A stretch of 64,000 nucleotides of DNA from Betaproteobacteria bacterium (GCA_009919175.1 RGCL01000004.1:1-64000), one strand, 5' to 3'. Counted from the first letter of the stretch, positions 32,340 through 42,718 are shown. The notes: a model not told the origin generated them from the sequence alone. Numbers and translations: made by a program.

Positions 32340-35000
32340 ATGGCTCGTGAAGGGAATGCAACGGTGGTTCACCGAAGCGATTACAGCCCCGTGCCTTTTT
32401 TCATCGACGACGTTCGACTGACATTTGATCTGGATGAGCAAAAGACCCGCGTCCTCAATGTGATGCGGGTTCGTCGCAACCCCGAGGTCAGCGCCCAGGC
32501 CTTACGGCTCGACGGCGAGGAGCTCAACCTAGCGCGCGTCATGGTCAATGGTCAAGGCACCAGCTTTCGCATGGACAACAACCAGTTGGTGCTGGAAAAC
32601 CTGCCCGAAGGCAGCGAGCCCTTTGAGCTGGAAATCTTCACCACCTGCAACCCCAGCAAGAACACCCAGCTCAGCGGCCTCTATGTGAGCCAGAACTCAT
32701 TTTTCACCCAGTGTGAAGCCCAGGGCTTTCGTCGCATCACCTACTTTCTGGATCGCCCCGATGTGATGTCCACCTACACGGTGACCCTGCGCGCAGATCA
32801 GCAACGCTTCCCGGTGTTGCTCAGCAATGGCAATTTGCGCGAGCAATCCGTTTTGCCCGATGGCCGCCATCAAGCCGTTTGGCATGACCCCTTCAAAAAG
32901 CCCAGTTACCTGTTTGCGCTGGTGGCAGGCCACCTGGTGTGCCGCGAACAGCGCATCCTCGACGGCAGCGGTCAATCCCGCCTCTTGCAGGTGTTTGTTC
33001 GCCCAGGCGACCTCGACAAGACCGAACACGCCATGAAGTCGCTCATGGCCAGCATCGCCTGGGATGAATCCCGTTTTGGCCTGCCGCTGGATCTGGATCG
33101 ATTCATGATCGTGGCCACCTCGGACTTCAACATGGGGGCCATGGAAAACAAGGGCCTCAACATCTTCAACACCAAATATGTGTTGGCCAGCCCCGCCACC
33201 GCCACCGATGCCGACTACGCCAACATCGAAAGCGTGGTGGCACACGAGTACTTCCACAACTGGACCGGCAACCGCGTGACCTGCCGCGACTGGTTCCAGC
33301 TCTCGCTCAAGGAAGGCCTCACGGTGTTTCGTGATCAGGAGTTCAGCCAGGACATGTCGGGCTCGGCCTCCGCCCGTGCGGTCAAGCGCATCGAGGATGT
33401 GCGCTTACTCAGGTCGGTGCAATTCCCCGAGGATGCCGGCCCCATGGCGCATGCGGTACGCCCCGACAGCTATCTGGAAATCAACAACTTCTACACGGTC
33501 ACCATTTACGAAAAAGGCGCCGAAGTGGTTCGCATGATGCAAACCCTGGTGGGGCGCGCAGGCTTTGCCAAAGGCATGAGTCTGTACTTCCAGCGCCACG
33601 ATGGTCAGGCCGTGACCTGCGACGATTTCGTGCAAGCCATTGCCGATGCCAACCCAGGCTCCGCCCTGGACACCCATCGCCAGGCCTTCATGAACTGGTA
33701 TTCGCAGGCCGGCACACCCTTGTTGCGCCTGCAAGGCCATTACCACCCCGAATCCCAGCGCTTTGAAGTCAAGGCCTCGCAGTCCCTGGGCAGCGCCAAC
33801 CGGTCTGCCGCGCACGAAACGCCCAGCACGCACGTCATCCCGGTGATGCTGGGCTTGCTCGATGCCCAAGGGCACGAACTCATGCCCACGCAACTCAAGG
33901 TGCTCACCCAAAGCGAAGACACCTGGGTGTTCGAGGGCATTGCTCAGCCACCCATCCTGTCGGCACTCAGGGGCTTTAGCGCGCCAGTGCTGCTCGAACT
34001 GGAACAAACCGATGCGCAATGGCAAGTCCTCATGGCGCACGACAGCGACCCCTTCAACCGTTGGGAAGCTGCCCAGCGCTTGCTGGGTGTGGCCGCGCGC
34101 GACGCCATTGCACAGGGTCAAACGCAGCAGGTGTTGGCCGCTGACCTGGTCGAGGGTTTGCGGTCGGTGTTGCGCGACCCCGAACTCGACGCCGCCTTCA
34201 AGGACCTGATGCTCACCCTGCCCTCTGAATCCCTGCTGGCTGAACAACTCGACGAAGTCGATCCCCAACAGGTGCATGCGGTTCGTGAATCCATGCGCCT
34301 GCAACTGGCGCTGGCTTTGGAGTCAGATTGGGAATGGGCCTTGACGCACCATGTGGTCCAGGGTCCCTACACCCCCGATGCCAAAGGCAGCGGCTGCCGG
34401 GCACTGCAAGCCCTGGCTTTACTCAACCTGTGTCTGGCAGAAGCCACACGCGGCCAGCATCGCTGGGCTGAATTGGCCAAGCAACGCTTTGATCAGGCCA
34501 GCAACATGACCGATCGCCTGGGCGCTTTGCAAGCCCTGCTGGTGAGCGACCATGCCTTGGCCACCCCGGCTTTGCAGGCCTTTCACCAGCGCTTTGCCCA
34601 TGAGGAGCTGGTGGTGGACAAATGGTTCTCGCTGCAAGCCACCACCTGCAGCAAGCCCGACGCAGTGCTCGATCGGGTGCGCCAACTCATGCGTCATCCC
34701 GATTTCAATTTGCGCAATCCCAATCGCGCCCGCAGCCTGATCTTTGGCTATTGCCAGGGCAACCCCGCTGGCTTTCACCGCCGCGACGCCGCTGGTTATG
34801 TGTTTTGGAGTGAGCAGGTGCTGGCGCTCGACGCCATCAACCCCCAAGTGGCCGCTCGGCTGGCCAGGGCCTTGGACCGCTGGCGCAAGCTCAGCCCCGC
34901 TTATCGCCTGGCCGCACAAGAGGCCTTGCAACGCGTGGCGGCGCACCCATCCCTGAGCAACGATGTGCGGGAAATCATCTCCAACGCCCTCAAGTCCTGA
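32340..35000 (+). CDS. pepN: Aminopeptidase N
   Basis: GAMENKGLNIFN; VVAHEYFHNWTGNRVTCRDWFQLSLKEGLTVFRDQEF (HEXXH zinc peptidase). Confidence 0.97.
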   Translation: MAREGNATVVHRSDYSPVPFFIDDVRLTFDLDEQKTRVLNVMRVRRNPEVSAQALRLDGEELNLARVMVNGQGTSFRMDNNQLVLENLPEGSEPFELEIFTTCNPSKNTQLSGLYVSQNSFFTQCEAQGFRRITYFLDRPDVMSTYTVTLRADQQRFPVLLSNGNLREQSVLPDGRHQAVWHDPFKKPSYLFALVAGHLVCREQRILDGSGQSRLLQVFVRPGDLDKTEHAMKSLMASIAWDESRFGLPLDLDRFMIVATSDFNMGAMENKGLNIFNTKYVLASPATATDADYANIESVVAHEYFHNWTGNRVTCRDWFQLSLKEGLTVFRDQEFSQDMSGSASARAVKRIEDVRLLRSVQFPEDAGPMAHAVRPDSYLEINNFYTVTIYEKGAEVVRMMQTLVGRAGFAKGMSLYFQRHDGQAVTCDDFVQAIADANPGSALDTHRQAFMNWYSQAGTPLLRLQGHYHPESQRFEVKASQSLGSANRSAAHETPSTHVIPVMLGLLDAQGHELMPTQLKVLTQSEDTWVFEGIAQPPILSALRGFSAPVLLELEQTDAQWQVLMAHDSDPFNRWEAAQRLLGVAARDAIAQGQTQQVLAADLVEGLRSVLRDPELDAAFKDLMLTLPSESLLAEQLDEVDPQQVHAVRESMRLQLALALESDWEWALTHHVVQGPYTPDAKGSGCRALQALALLNLCLAEATRGQHRWAELAKQRFDQASNMTDRLGALQALLVSDHALATPALQAFHQRFAHEELVVDKWFSLQATTCSKPDAVLDRVRQLMRHPDFNLRNPNRARSLIFGYCQGNPAGFHRRDAAGYVFWSEQVLALDAINPQVAARLARALDRWRKLSPAYRLAAQEALQRVAAHPSLSNDVREIISNALKS

Positions 35001-35014
35001 TCCACAGGTGAAGC

Positions 35015-36019
35015 ATGAACATTTCTCTGTCCCGTTTTCTGGTTGAACAACAACGCGCCAAAGGGCACATCAGCGCAGAGTTGCGCCTCTTGCTCGAAGT
35101 GGTGGCCAGGGCTTGCAAGAGCATCAGCCACGCCGTAAATAAAGGGGCGCTGGGTGGTGTGCTGGGCAGCGCCGAAAGCGAAAACGTGCAGGGCGAGGTG
35201 CAAAAAAAGCTCGACATCATTGCCAACGAAGTGCTGATCGAGGCCAATGAATGGGGCGGCCACCTTGCGGCCATGGCCTCCGAAGAAATGGACAGCATCC
35301 ACATCGTGCCCAACCGCTATCCCCAGGGCGAATACCTGCTGCTGTTCGATCCTTTGGACGGATCGAGCAACATCGATGTGAACGTGAGCATCGGCACCAT
35401 CTTCAGTGTGCTCAAAAAGCAAGACAGCCAAGAGGGTGTGAGCGAGTCGAGCTTTTTGCAGCCCGGCCGCCAGCAAGTGGCGGCTGGCTACTGCGTCTAT
35501 GGCCCCCAGACCACCCTGGTGCTGACCGTGGGCGATGGCGTGTTCATGTTCACCCTGGATCGCGAGCAAGGCAGTTTTGTGCTCACCCAGTCGGATGTGC
35601 AGATCCCCGAGGACACCAAGGAGTTCGCCATCAACATGTCCAACATGCGCCACTGGGACCAGCCGGTTCGCCGCTACATCGACGAATGCCTCCAAGGCAA
35701 GGAAGGTCCACGCGGCAAGGACTTCAACATGCGCTGGATCGCCTCCATGGTGGCCGATGTGCATCGCATCCTCACACGCGGCGGTGTGTTCATGTACCCC
35801 TGGGACAAGCGTGAGCCCCACAAGCCCGGCAAACTCAGGCTCATGTACGAGGCCAACCCCATGAGCTGGCTGATTGAACAAGCCGGTGGTGCCGCCATCA
35901 ACGGCCAGCAACGCATCCTGGATCTTCAGCCGACGCAGTTGCATGAGCGGGTGAGCGTGATCCTGGGCTCCAAAAACGAAGTGGAACGCTTGCACAGCTA
36001 TCACTTGCAACAGTCTTGA
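35015..36019 (+). CDS. fbp: Fructose-1,6-bisphosphatase class I
   Basis: [49 protein letters not shown]. Confidence 0.97.
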   Translation: MNISLSRFLVEQQRAKGHISAELRLLLEVVARACKSISHAVNKGALGGVLGSAESENVQGEVQKKLDIIANEVLIEANEWGGHLAAMASEEMDSIHIVPNRYPQGEYLLLFDPLDGSSNIDVNVSIGTIFSVLKKQDSQEGVSESSFLQPGRQQVAAGYCVYGPQTTLVLTVGDGVFMFTLDREQGSFVLTQSDVQIPEDTKEFAINMSNMRHWDQPVRRYIDECLQGKEGPRGKDFNMRWIASMVADVHRILTRGGVFMYPWDKREPHKPGKLRLMYEANPMSWLIEQAGGAAINGQQRILDLQPTQLHERVSVILGSKNEVERLHSYHLQQS

Positions 36020-36043
36020 AGCGGGCTGCGCAGATCGGCTGGC

Positions 36044-36049
36044 TATAAT
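36044..36049 (+). promoter_or_regulatory. -10 element of the tRNA-Thr promoter (TATAAT)
   Basis: GGCTGGCTATAATTTTGACC ends 10 bp before the tRNA-Thr 5' end; no convincing -35 at 17 bp. Confidence 0.5.
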
Positions 36050-36059
36050 TTTGACCAAC

Positions 36060-36135
36060 GCCGGAGTAGCTCAGTCGGTAGAGCAGCTCATTCGTAATGA
36101 GAAGGTCGGGGGTTCGATTCCTCTCTCCGGCACCA
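36060..36135 (+). tRNA. tRNA-Thr (anticodon CGT)
   Basis: GCCGGAGTAGCTCAGTCGGTAGAGCAGCTCATTCGTAATGAGAAGGTCGGGGGTTCGATTCCTCTCTCCGGCACCA; cloverleaf with encoded CCA. Confidence 0.96.
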
Positions 36136-36141
36136 ACTTGA

Positions 36142-36167
36142 GTCCGCCCCCTGGCGGGCTTTTTTTT
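36142..36167 (+). terminator. Rho-independent terminator after tRNA-Thr
   Basis: GTCCGCC-CCCT-GGCGGGC stem followed by T8. Confidence 0.8.
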
Positions 36168-36181
36168 GCCCTTTCGCATCC

Positions 36182-36457
36182 ATGATTCAACTTGTCTTGC
36201 ATTGCCAACCCGGTGCCAAACAAACCCAAGTGGTGGGCTGGCATGGAGGCCGCATCAAGATTCAGCTCAAAGCACCGCCTGTGGATGGCAAGGCCAATGA
36301 CATCTTGCTCGCGTTCTTGTCCGACGCCCTGGGTGTGCCGCGCAAGAACGTGGTGCTGGCATCGGGTCAGACTCAGCGCATCAAGCGCGTGAGCATCGAT
36401 GGGCTGGCGCTGGATCAGGCCTTGGCCCGGTTGGGCTTAGGCCCGCCAGAAGCCTGA
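36182..36457 (+). CDS. DUF167 / YggU family protein
   Basis: VLHCQPGAKQTQVVGWHGGRIKIQLKAPPVDGKANDILLAFLSDALGVPRKNVVLASGQTQRIKRVSI. Confidence 0.9.
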   Translation: MIQLVLHCQPGAKQTQVVGWHGGRIKIQLKAPPVDGKANDILLAFLSDALGVPRKNVVLASGQTQRIKRVSIDGLALDQALARLGLGPPEA

Positions 36458-36574
36458 GGCCTCTCGCTTGGCCGCCCCAGCCTGGATGAAAGGTGTGGGA
36501 CACCCCGAATGGCTGGGCCTTGTGTTTTGACGCACACTGTGTGCATCGCACTGCGCCAAGTTCAGCCACGCACC

Positions 36575-37723
36575 ATGCCCATTTCATTCCGACGTTCCTG
36601 GTCCAACCCCGAGATCGAACTCTTTCGCGACACCGTCTTGCGGTTCCTCAACGACCACATGATCCCCGATGACGAAGCCGCACGACAGCGCGGCCATGTG
36701 GGTCACGAACTCTGGCGCAAGGCCGGTCAAGCCGGTTTGCTGTGCACCGACATCCCCACCGAATGGGGCGGCGCAGGGGGCGACTTCCGGCACGAGGCCG
36801 TCTTGCACGAGGAAATGTCGCGCCTGTGCCTGAGCGGCATGAACGCCGCTGTGCACTCCATCGTGGCGCATTACTTTCTCAACCACGGCACACTCGAACA
36901 AAAGCAGCGCTACCTGCCCCGCATGGCGCGCGGTGAATGCGTGGGTGCGATTGCCATGACCGAGCCCGGCACAGGCTCGGATTTGCAAGCCATCCGCACC
37001 CGCGCCCAGAAGCAAGACAAGCACTATCTGATCAACGGCAGCAAGACCTTCATCTCCAACGGCATGTTGGCTGGTGTGATCCTGGTGGTGTGCAAGACCG
37101 ACCCCAGCAAAGCTGCGGCGGGCACCTCCATCCTCATTGTGGACACCGAGGACTGCCCCGGCTTTCGCGTGGGCCGGGTACTCGACAAAATCGGACTCAA
37201 GGCACAAGACACGTCCGAACTCTTTTTTGATGATGTGCGCGTGCCCGCCGATGCGGTGCTGGGCGGCGTGGAGGGTCAGGGCTTTTATCAGCTCATGGCC
37301 GATTTGCCCTACGAGCGCCTCATCATTGGCCTCACCGCAGTGGCAGCCATGGAAGGCGCGCTTGAACTCACCCTGGCGCATGTACGCGAACGCAAGGCCT
37401 TTGGCCAGGCGATTGCCGACTTCCAAAACACGCGCTTCAAGCTCGCCGAGATCGCCACAGACATCCAGGTGGGTCGCGCCTTCATCGACCGCTGCGTCGA
37501 GGACTTGCTCAAAGGCCAGCTCGACACCGCCACGGCATCCATGGCCAAGCTGTGGGGATCAGAAGCGCAGGGGCGGGTGATCGATGCCTGCGTGCAACTG
37601 TTTGGCGGCTATGGTTACATGAACGAATACCGCATTGCGCGCATGTACACTGACGCGCGCATCCAGCGCATCTATGGCGGCACCAGTGAAATCATGAAAG
37701 AAGTCATCGCCCGCGCACTTTGA
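36575..37723 (+). CDS. Acyl-CoA dehydrogenase
   Basis: IAMTEPGTGSDLQAIRTRA; QLFGGYGYMNEYRIARMYTDARIQRIYGGTSEIMKEVIAR. Confidence 0.94.
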   Translation: MPISFRRSWSNPEIELFRDTVLRFLNDHMIPDDEAARQRGHVGHELWRKAGQAGLLCTDIPTEWGGAGGDFRHEAVLHEEMSRLCLSGMNAAVHSIVAHYFLNHGTLEQKQRYLPRMARGECVGAIAMTEPGTGSDLQAIRTRAQKQDKHYLINGSKTFISNGMLAGVILVVCKTDPSKAAAGTSILIVDTEDCPGFRVGRVLDKIGLKAQDTSELFFDDVRVPADAVLGGVEGQGFYQLMADLPYERLIIGLTAVAAMEGALELTLAHVRERKAFGQAIADFQNTRFKLAEIATDIQVGRAFIDRCVEDLLKGQLDTATASMAKLWGSEAQGRVIDACVQLFGGYGYMNEYRIARMYTDARIQRIYGGTSEIMKEVIARAL

Positions 37724-37733
37724 GGAGCAAGAC

Positions 37734-38912
37734 ATGTCTGAAGCATTCATCGTGGCCGCAGCCCGCACCGCGGGCGGTCGCCGGGGCGGTCGTTTGGCGG
37801 GTTGGCATCCGGTGGACCTCGCCGCCCAGGTCCTCAACCACCTCGTCGACACCACCCAGATCGATCCAGCCCTGATCGAGGATGTGATCATGGGGTGCGT
37901 GAGTCAGGTGGGTGAGCAATCCACCAATGTGGCGCGCAATGCCGTGCTGGCCTCTCGCTTGCCCGAGTCTGTACCGGGCACCTCGCTCGATCGGCAATGT
38001 GGCTCCTCCCAACAGGCTTTGCACTTTGCTGCCCAAGCCGTGATGTCGGGCAGCATGGATGTGGTCATCGCCGCCGGTGTCGAATCCATGACGCGCGTGC
38101 CCATGTTCACCTCCTCGGCCTTGCCCCAGAAGGCGGGCATGGGCTTTTATCAAAGCCCGCTGGTGAACCAGCGCTACAACGATGTGATCTTCAGCCAGTT
38201 CATGGGCGCCGAGATGATGGCGCGCAAATATGGCTTCACCCGCGAAGCCCTGGATGCCTATGCTTTGCAAAGCCACCAACGCGCCAAACGCGCCACCGAA
38301 GCGGGCGTGTTTGAGCGGGAGATCGTGCCCGTGGCCGTGCGCGATGAGCACGGTCACCCCACCGATGTGATGCACACCCAAGACGAGGGCATTCGCAGGG
38401 ATGCCACCCTCGAGAGCATCGCCTCGGTCAAGCTGCTGCAAGAGGGCGGCCTGATCAGCGCCGCCAACGCCAGTCAGATCTGCGACGGCGCCAGCGGTGT
38501 GATGGTGGTCAATGAACGTGGCCTGCGGCAACTTGGCCTCAAGCCTTTGGCGCGCATTCATCACATGAGCGTCCTGGGTCATGACCCGGTCATCATGCTC
38601 GAAGCCCCCCTGCCCGCCACCGAGCGTGCGCTCAAGAAGTCGGGGCTTTCGATCCATGACATCGATTTGTACGAAGTCAACGAAGCCTTTGCCCCCGTGC
38701 CGCTGGCCTGGCTCAAAGCCCTGGATGCCGACCCGGATCGACTCAATGTGCACGGCGGTGCGATTGCCCTGGGCCACCCTCTGGGGGCATCGGGCACCAA
38801 ACTCATGGCCACCCTGGTCCATGCCCTGCACCAGCAGGGCAAGCGCTATGGCCTGCAAACCATGTGTGAAGGCGGCGGCATGGCCAATGTCACCCTCATT
38901 GAGCGCCTATGA
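37734..38912 (+). CDS. Thiolase family acetyl-CoA acyltransferase
   Basis: LDRQCGSSQQALHFAAQAV (active Cys); VNEAFAPVPLAWLK; NVHGGAIALGHPLGASGTKL. Confidence 0.95.
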   Translation: MSEAFIVAAARTAGGRRGGRLAGWHPVDLAAQVLNHLVDTTQIDPALIEDVIMGCVSQVGEQSTNVARNAVLASRLPESVPGTSLDRQCGSSQQALHFAAQAVMSGSMDVVIAAGVESMTRVPMFTSSALPQKAGMGFYQSPLVNQRYNDVIFSQFMGAEMMARKYGFTREALDAYALQSHQRAKRATEAGVFEREIVPVAVRDEHGHPTDVMHTQDEGIRRDATLESIASVKLLQEGGLISAANASQICDGASGVMVVNERGLRQLGLKPLARIHHMSVLGHDPVIMLEAPLPATERALKKSGLSIHDIDLYEVNEAFAPVPLAWLKALDADPDRLNVHGGAIALGHPLGASGTKLMATLVHALHQQGKRYGLQTMCEGGGMANVTLIERL

Positions 38913-39724
38913 GTCAGCCCAACCCCCAGGCTGAACTGGTCACGGTGGAGCACACCGGTGCGGTGGCGGTGCTGCGCCTGAACCAGCCCGAACGACTCAA
39001 TCCCTTGAGCCTGCCCTTGCAAGAGCGTTTGCGTGAGCGCTTGCAGGAACTCGCACGCAACACAAGCGTTCGTGCGCTGGTGATCACGGGTGCAGGCAAA
39101 GCCTTTTGCGTGGGGGCAGACCTCACCAGCATGCAGCCCCCAGTCCAAGGGCAAAGCCTGGGCGAGCAAACCTGCGAGATCATGCTCAAGCTGTCCAATC
39201 GGCTGGTTGAAGACCTTCGCGCCCTGCCCTTTCCTGTGGTGAGTGCCCTCAACGGCCCTTGTGCGGGCGCGGGCGTTGGCCTGGCCTTGGCCGCTGACCT
39301 GGTGGTGGCAGCCCAGTCGGCGTATTTCTTTTTGTCGTTCATGCCTCGCCTGGGCATCGTCCCGGATCTGGGCAGCACCTGGTTCCTGGAACGCTTTGTG
39401 GGTCGGCCACGCGCTGTGGCCATGTCCTTGCTGGGCGATCGGATCAGCGCGCAGCAAGCCCACAGCTGGGGGCTGATCTGGTCGTGTGTGGACGATGCCG
39501 AACTCATGCCGCAGGCCATGGCGCTGGCGCAACGGTTGAGCCAATTGCCAGCGCACGCCGCACAGGAGATTCGCCAGGCCTTTGACTCCGCCGCCCAACA
39601 GGATCTGGGCACGCAGCTCCAGTACGAAGCCCGACGCCAGCGCGAGCTCATCGACAAGCCCGAGTTTCAAGAAGGGGTGAATGCGTTCCTGCAAAAACGC
39701 GAGCCCCGCTTCCCCAGCCGCTGA
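38909..39724 (+). CDS. Enoyl-CoA hydratase/isomerase (crotonase) family protein
   Basis: RALVITGAGKAFCVGADL; FPVVSALNGPCAGAGVGLALAADLVVAA. Confidence 0.92.
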   Translation: MSQPNPQAELVTVEHTGAVAVLRLNQPERLNPLSLPLQERLRERLQELARNTSVRALVITGAGKAFCVGADLTSMQPPVQGQSLGEQTCEIMLKLSNRLVEDLRALPFPVVSALNGPCAGAGVGLALAADLVVAAQSAYFFLSFMPRLGIVPDLGSTWFLERFVGRPRAVAMSLLGDRISAQQAHSWGLIWSCVDDAELMPQAMALAQRLSQLPAHAAQEIRQAFDSAAQQDLGTQLQYEARRQRELIDKPEFQEGVNAFLQKREPRFPSR

Positions 39725-39876
39725 GCGGCGCATAAGCCACAGCCCTTGCGCTGGCCTTCGTGATGGCCGCGTGGATACCCTTTCATTGAGTGTGTGATTG
39801 AGAGCGCACGGCTTCAGGGTTAACACAGATACCCGTGACCACACTTTGACTCAACAATCCCGGCGCAAGCGCTGGT

Positions 39877-39894
39877 TTTCAATCGTCATTGAAA
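39877..39894. promoter_or_regulatory. 18-bp dyad upstream of livH (candidate operator or hairpin)
   Basis: TTTCAAT-CGTC-ATTGAAA perfect inverted repeat located 57 bp upstream of the livH ATG. Confidence 0.4.
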
Positions 39895-39950
39895 CCAACT
39901 CTCGCGCTCACAGATCGAACGCAGGATACGGACACAGGAATCACCACAGG

Positions 39951-40826
39951 ATGCAGGAACTGCAAGTCATCTTCAATGGCTTGGCCCAAGGATGTATTTA
40001 CGGCCTGATCGCCATGGGCTTCGTGCTCATCTACAAAGCCACCGAGACCGTCAGCTTTGCACAGGGTGACCTGATGATGCTGGGGGCGTTTTGTGGTTTG
40101 GCGCTCACGCAATGGATGGGCTGGCCTTACTGGTTGGGGGTGCCCAGCGCCTTGGTGGCCATGGCCATCTCGGGTTGGCTCATCGAACTCGCAGTCATTC
40201 GTCCCATCCTGGGTCAACCCGCCTTCTCGGTGGTCATGCTCACCTTTGGCATTGGCTATGTGGCGCGCGGGCTCATCACCATGATCCCCAACGTGGGCAC
40301 CGACACCCATGCCTTTGCCACACCCTATTCCGAGATCACCTACGACATCCATGGCATGGTCATCAGTGCCAGCCAGGTGGTGGTGGTGGTCACCACGGCC
40401 GCACTGTGCGGCCTGCTCTACCTGGTGTTCAGCCGCTCGCGCCTGGGCATTGCCATGCAAGCGGCCTCGCAAAACCAGCTCGCTGCCTATTACATGGGCA
40501 TCCCGGTCAAACAGCTCAATGGCCTGGTCTGGGCTTTGGCCGCTGTGGTGGCAACGATTGCCGGTCTGCTGCTCGCCCCCATCACCTTTGTGCATGCCAA
40601 CATGAGCTTCATTGGCCTCAAGGCGTTTCCTGCGGCGGTGGTGGGGGGCTTCACCAGCTTGCCCGGTGCCATCGTGGGCGGCCTCATCATCGGCCTGGTC
40701 GAAGCCCTCTCGGGCTTTTACCTGCCCGAGGGCTTCAAGGACGTGGCGGCGTATGTGGTGGTCTTGCTCATGCTGGCCATCAAGCCCAATGGCTTGTTTG
40801 GCGAAAACCTGCGGAAAAAAGTCTGA
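39951..40826 (+). CDS. Branched-chain amino acid-type ABC transporter permease (LivH-like)
   Basis: GLAQGCIYGLIAMGFVLIYKATETVSFAQGDLMMLGAF; GGFTSLPGAIVGGLIIGLVE. Confidence 0.93.
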   Translation: MQELQVIFNGLAQGCIYGLIAMGFVLIYKATETVSFAQGDLMMLGAFCGLALTQWMGWPYWLGVPSALVAMAISGWLIELAVIRPILGQPAFSVVMLTFGIGYVARGLITMIPNVGTDTHAFATPYSEITYDIHGMVISASQVVVVVTTAALCGLLYLVFSRSRLGIAMQAASQNQLAAYYMGIPVKQLNGLVWALAAVVATIAGLLLAPITFVHANMSFIGLKAFPAAVVGGFTSLPGAIVGGLIIGLVEALSGFYLPEGFKDVAAYVVVLLMLAIKPNGLFGENLRKKV

Positions 40827-40829
40827 GTC

Positions 40830-41906
40830 ATGCGCTTCATCTTCAAGACCGATTACGACCAAGACATTCGCCTGGCCAAGCACGGCGGCCATGTGTTTTG
40901 GTATGGCTTGCTGGTCCTTTTTCTGGTGGGAGCCCCCTGGCTGCTCGATGAATACTGGTTGGCCCAACTCACCTTTGTGCTCATTTATGGCGTGATTGGC
41001 CTGGGGCTGATGCTGCTGGCCGGCTTCACCGGGCTGTTCTCGATTGGCCATGCGGCCTTCCTGGGGGTGGGGGCGTACACCGAAGCGGTGCTGGCTCACC
41101 ATGGGTGGCCGTTTCCCTTGTCGCTGGCCATGTCCGCGCTCCTGGCCGCCGCCGTGGGTGCGGTGGTGGGCTTGCCGGCCTTGCGCGTCAAAGGCATTTA
41201 TCTGGGCATTGCAACCTTGTCGTTTGGCTTCATCGTTGAAGAGGTGCTGGCGCGCTGGGAAAGCCTCACTGGCGGTAATGCAGGCAAGCACGTGCCCACG
41301 CTCAATGCCTTTGGCTGGGAAGCCAGCGACGAAACCCGTTTTTACATGGTCTGCCTGGTGGTGACCACGCTCAGCACGCTCGCGGTGCTCAACCTCTTGC
41401 GCAGCCCCACGGGGCGCGCCTTTGTCGCCATCCGCGACTCTGAAATCTCGGCGCAAAGCATGGGCATCCACCTGGCTCACTACAAGACCCTGAGCTTCAT
41501 GATCTCGGCTGCGCTGGCTGGCATGGGGGGCGCGCTCTATGCCCACAAGCTGCAATTCATCAGCCCCGACCAGTTCAACATCCTGCAGTCCATCGATTTG
41601 TTGCTGATGGTGGTGATCGGCGGACTGGGCTCCATCCACGGCGTTTTCCTTGGCGCCATCTTCCTCATCACCATGCCTCAACTCATTTCATTGGGCAAAG
41701 ACCATTTGCCGGATGTGATTGGCCAGGCACCGGGTTTGCAGGCCGTGGTGTATGGGGTGGTGCTGATTGCCTTTGTGCTGCTCGAGCCCATGGGCTTGTA
41801 TGGCCGCTGGCTCAAAATCCGCACGTGGTTGCAGCTCTTTCCCTTTTATCGCCGGGGCATGTTCAAGCGGCAAAAGAGCTTCCAGAAATCGGATCGACTC
41901 AAATGA
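40830..41906 (+). CDS. Branched-chain amino acid-type ABC transporter permease (LivM-like)
   Basis: GLGLMLLAGFTGLFSIGHAAFLGVGAYTEAV; MVVIGGLGSIHGVFLGAIF. Confidence 0.93.
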   Translation: MRFIFKTDYDQDIRLAKHGGHVFWYGLLVLFLVGAPWLLDEYWLAQLTFVLIYGVIGLGLMLLAGFTGLFSIGHAAFLGVGAYTEAVLAHHGWPFPLSLAMSALLAAAVGAVVGLPALRVKGIYLGIATLSFGFIVEEVLARWESLTGGNAGKHVPTLNAFGWEASDETRFYMVCLVVTTLSTLAVLNLLRSPTGRAFVAIRDSEISAQSMGIHLAHYKTLSFMISAALAGMGGALYAHKLQFISPDQFNILQSIDLLLMVVIGGLGSIHGVFLGAIFLITMPQLISLGKDHLPDVIGQAPGLQAVVYGVVLIAFVLLEPMGLYGRWLKIRTWLQLFPFYRRGMFKRQKSFQKSDRLK

Positions 41907-42718
41907 GCGAAGACATCCTCTTATCCGCCCGCGAGCTGAGCATGCGCTTTGGTGGCGTGCTGGCGGTCAACAACGTGAGCTTCGACGTCCACAAGGGCGA
42001 GGTTTTCACCCTCATTGGCCCCAATGGCGCGGGCAAGACCACGGTGTTCAACCTCATCAGTGGCATTTATGTGCCCACCCAGGGTGAGGTGATGTACCAG
42101 GGCAAGTCACTGGCCAGTGTGCCGCCCCACGGCGTGGCCGGCCTTGGCATTGCCCGCACCTTCCAGAACATCGAACTCTTTGAGCATGCGACGGTCTTGC
42201 AAAACCTGCTGATTGGCCGTCACACCCACCGTGAAACCAGCGTGTGGAGCGACATGTTCTTCACCCGCCGCGTGCGCGAGGCCGAAATCAAGGCGCGCGA
42301 AAAGGTGGAACAAGTCATCGACTTTCTTGACTTGCAACACCATCGCGATGCCATGGTGGCGGGCTTGCCTTATGGCGTGCGCAAAGTCATTGAACTCGCA
42401 CGCGCCTTGTGCACCGAGCCCAAGTTGCTGCTGCTCGACGAACCCTCCTCCGGCCTCAATGTCGAGGAAACCGAGGACATGGCGTTTTGGATTTCAGACA
42501 TCAAGAATTTGCTGGGCATCACCGTGCTGATGGTGGAGCACGACATGAGCCTGGTCTCCAAGGTCTCCGATCGGGTGCTGGCCATGAGCCAGGGCGAGGT
42601 GCTCGCCATGGGTACACCCGCACAAGTGCAATCCCATCCCGATGTCATTGAGGCCTACCTGGGCTCCATCGACGATGTGACCAGCCTGCGCCGCGAGCCG
42701 GCCAAGGGGGGCGCATGA
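41903..42718 (+). CDS. ABC transporter ATP-binding protein (LivG-like)
   Basis: GPNGAGKTTVFNLISG; GLGIARTFQNIELF; LLLDEPSSGLNVEE. Confidence 0.94.
   Translation: MSEDILLSARELSMRFGGVLAVNNVSFDVHKGEVFTLIGPNGAGKTTVFNLISGIYVPTQGEVMYQGKSLASVPPHGVAGLGIARTFQNIELFEHATVLQNLLIGRHTHRETSVWSDMFFTRRVREAEIKAREKVEQVIDFLDLQHHRDAMVAGLPYGVRKVIELARALCTEPKLLLLDEPSSGLNVEETEDMAFWISDIKNLLGITVLMVEHDMSLVSKVSDRVLAMSQGEVLAMGTPAQVQSHPDVIEAYLGSIDDVTSLRREPAKGGA

Noticed and set aside
39725-39950. Possible small RNA or degenerate gene before livH
   Set aside because: No terminator or conserved structure beyond the dyad; kept only as a leader/operator observation.
39879-41681. 600-aa - strand ORF across the livH/livM genes
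   Set aside because: Antisense shadow of two clear permease genes; Q/H/E-rich translation without domain.
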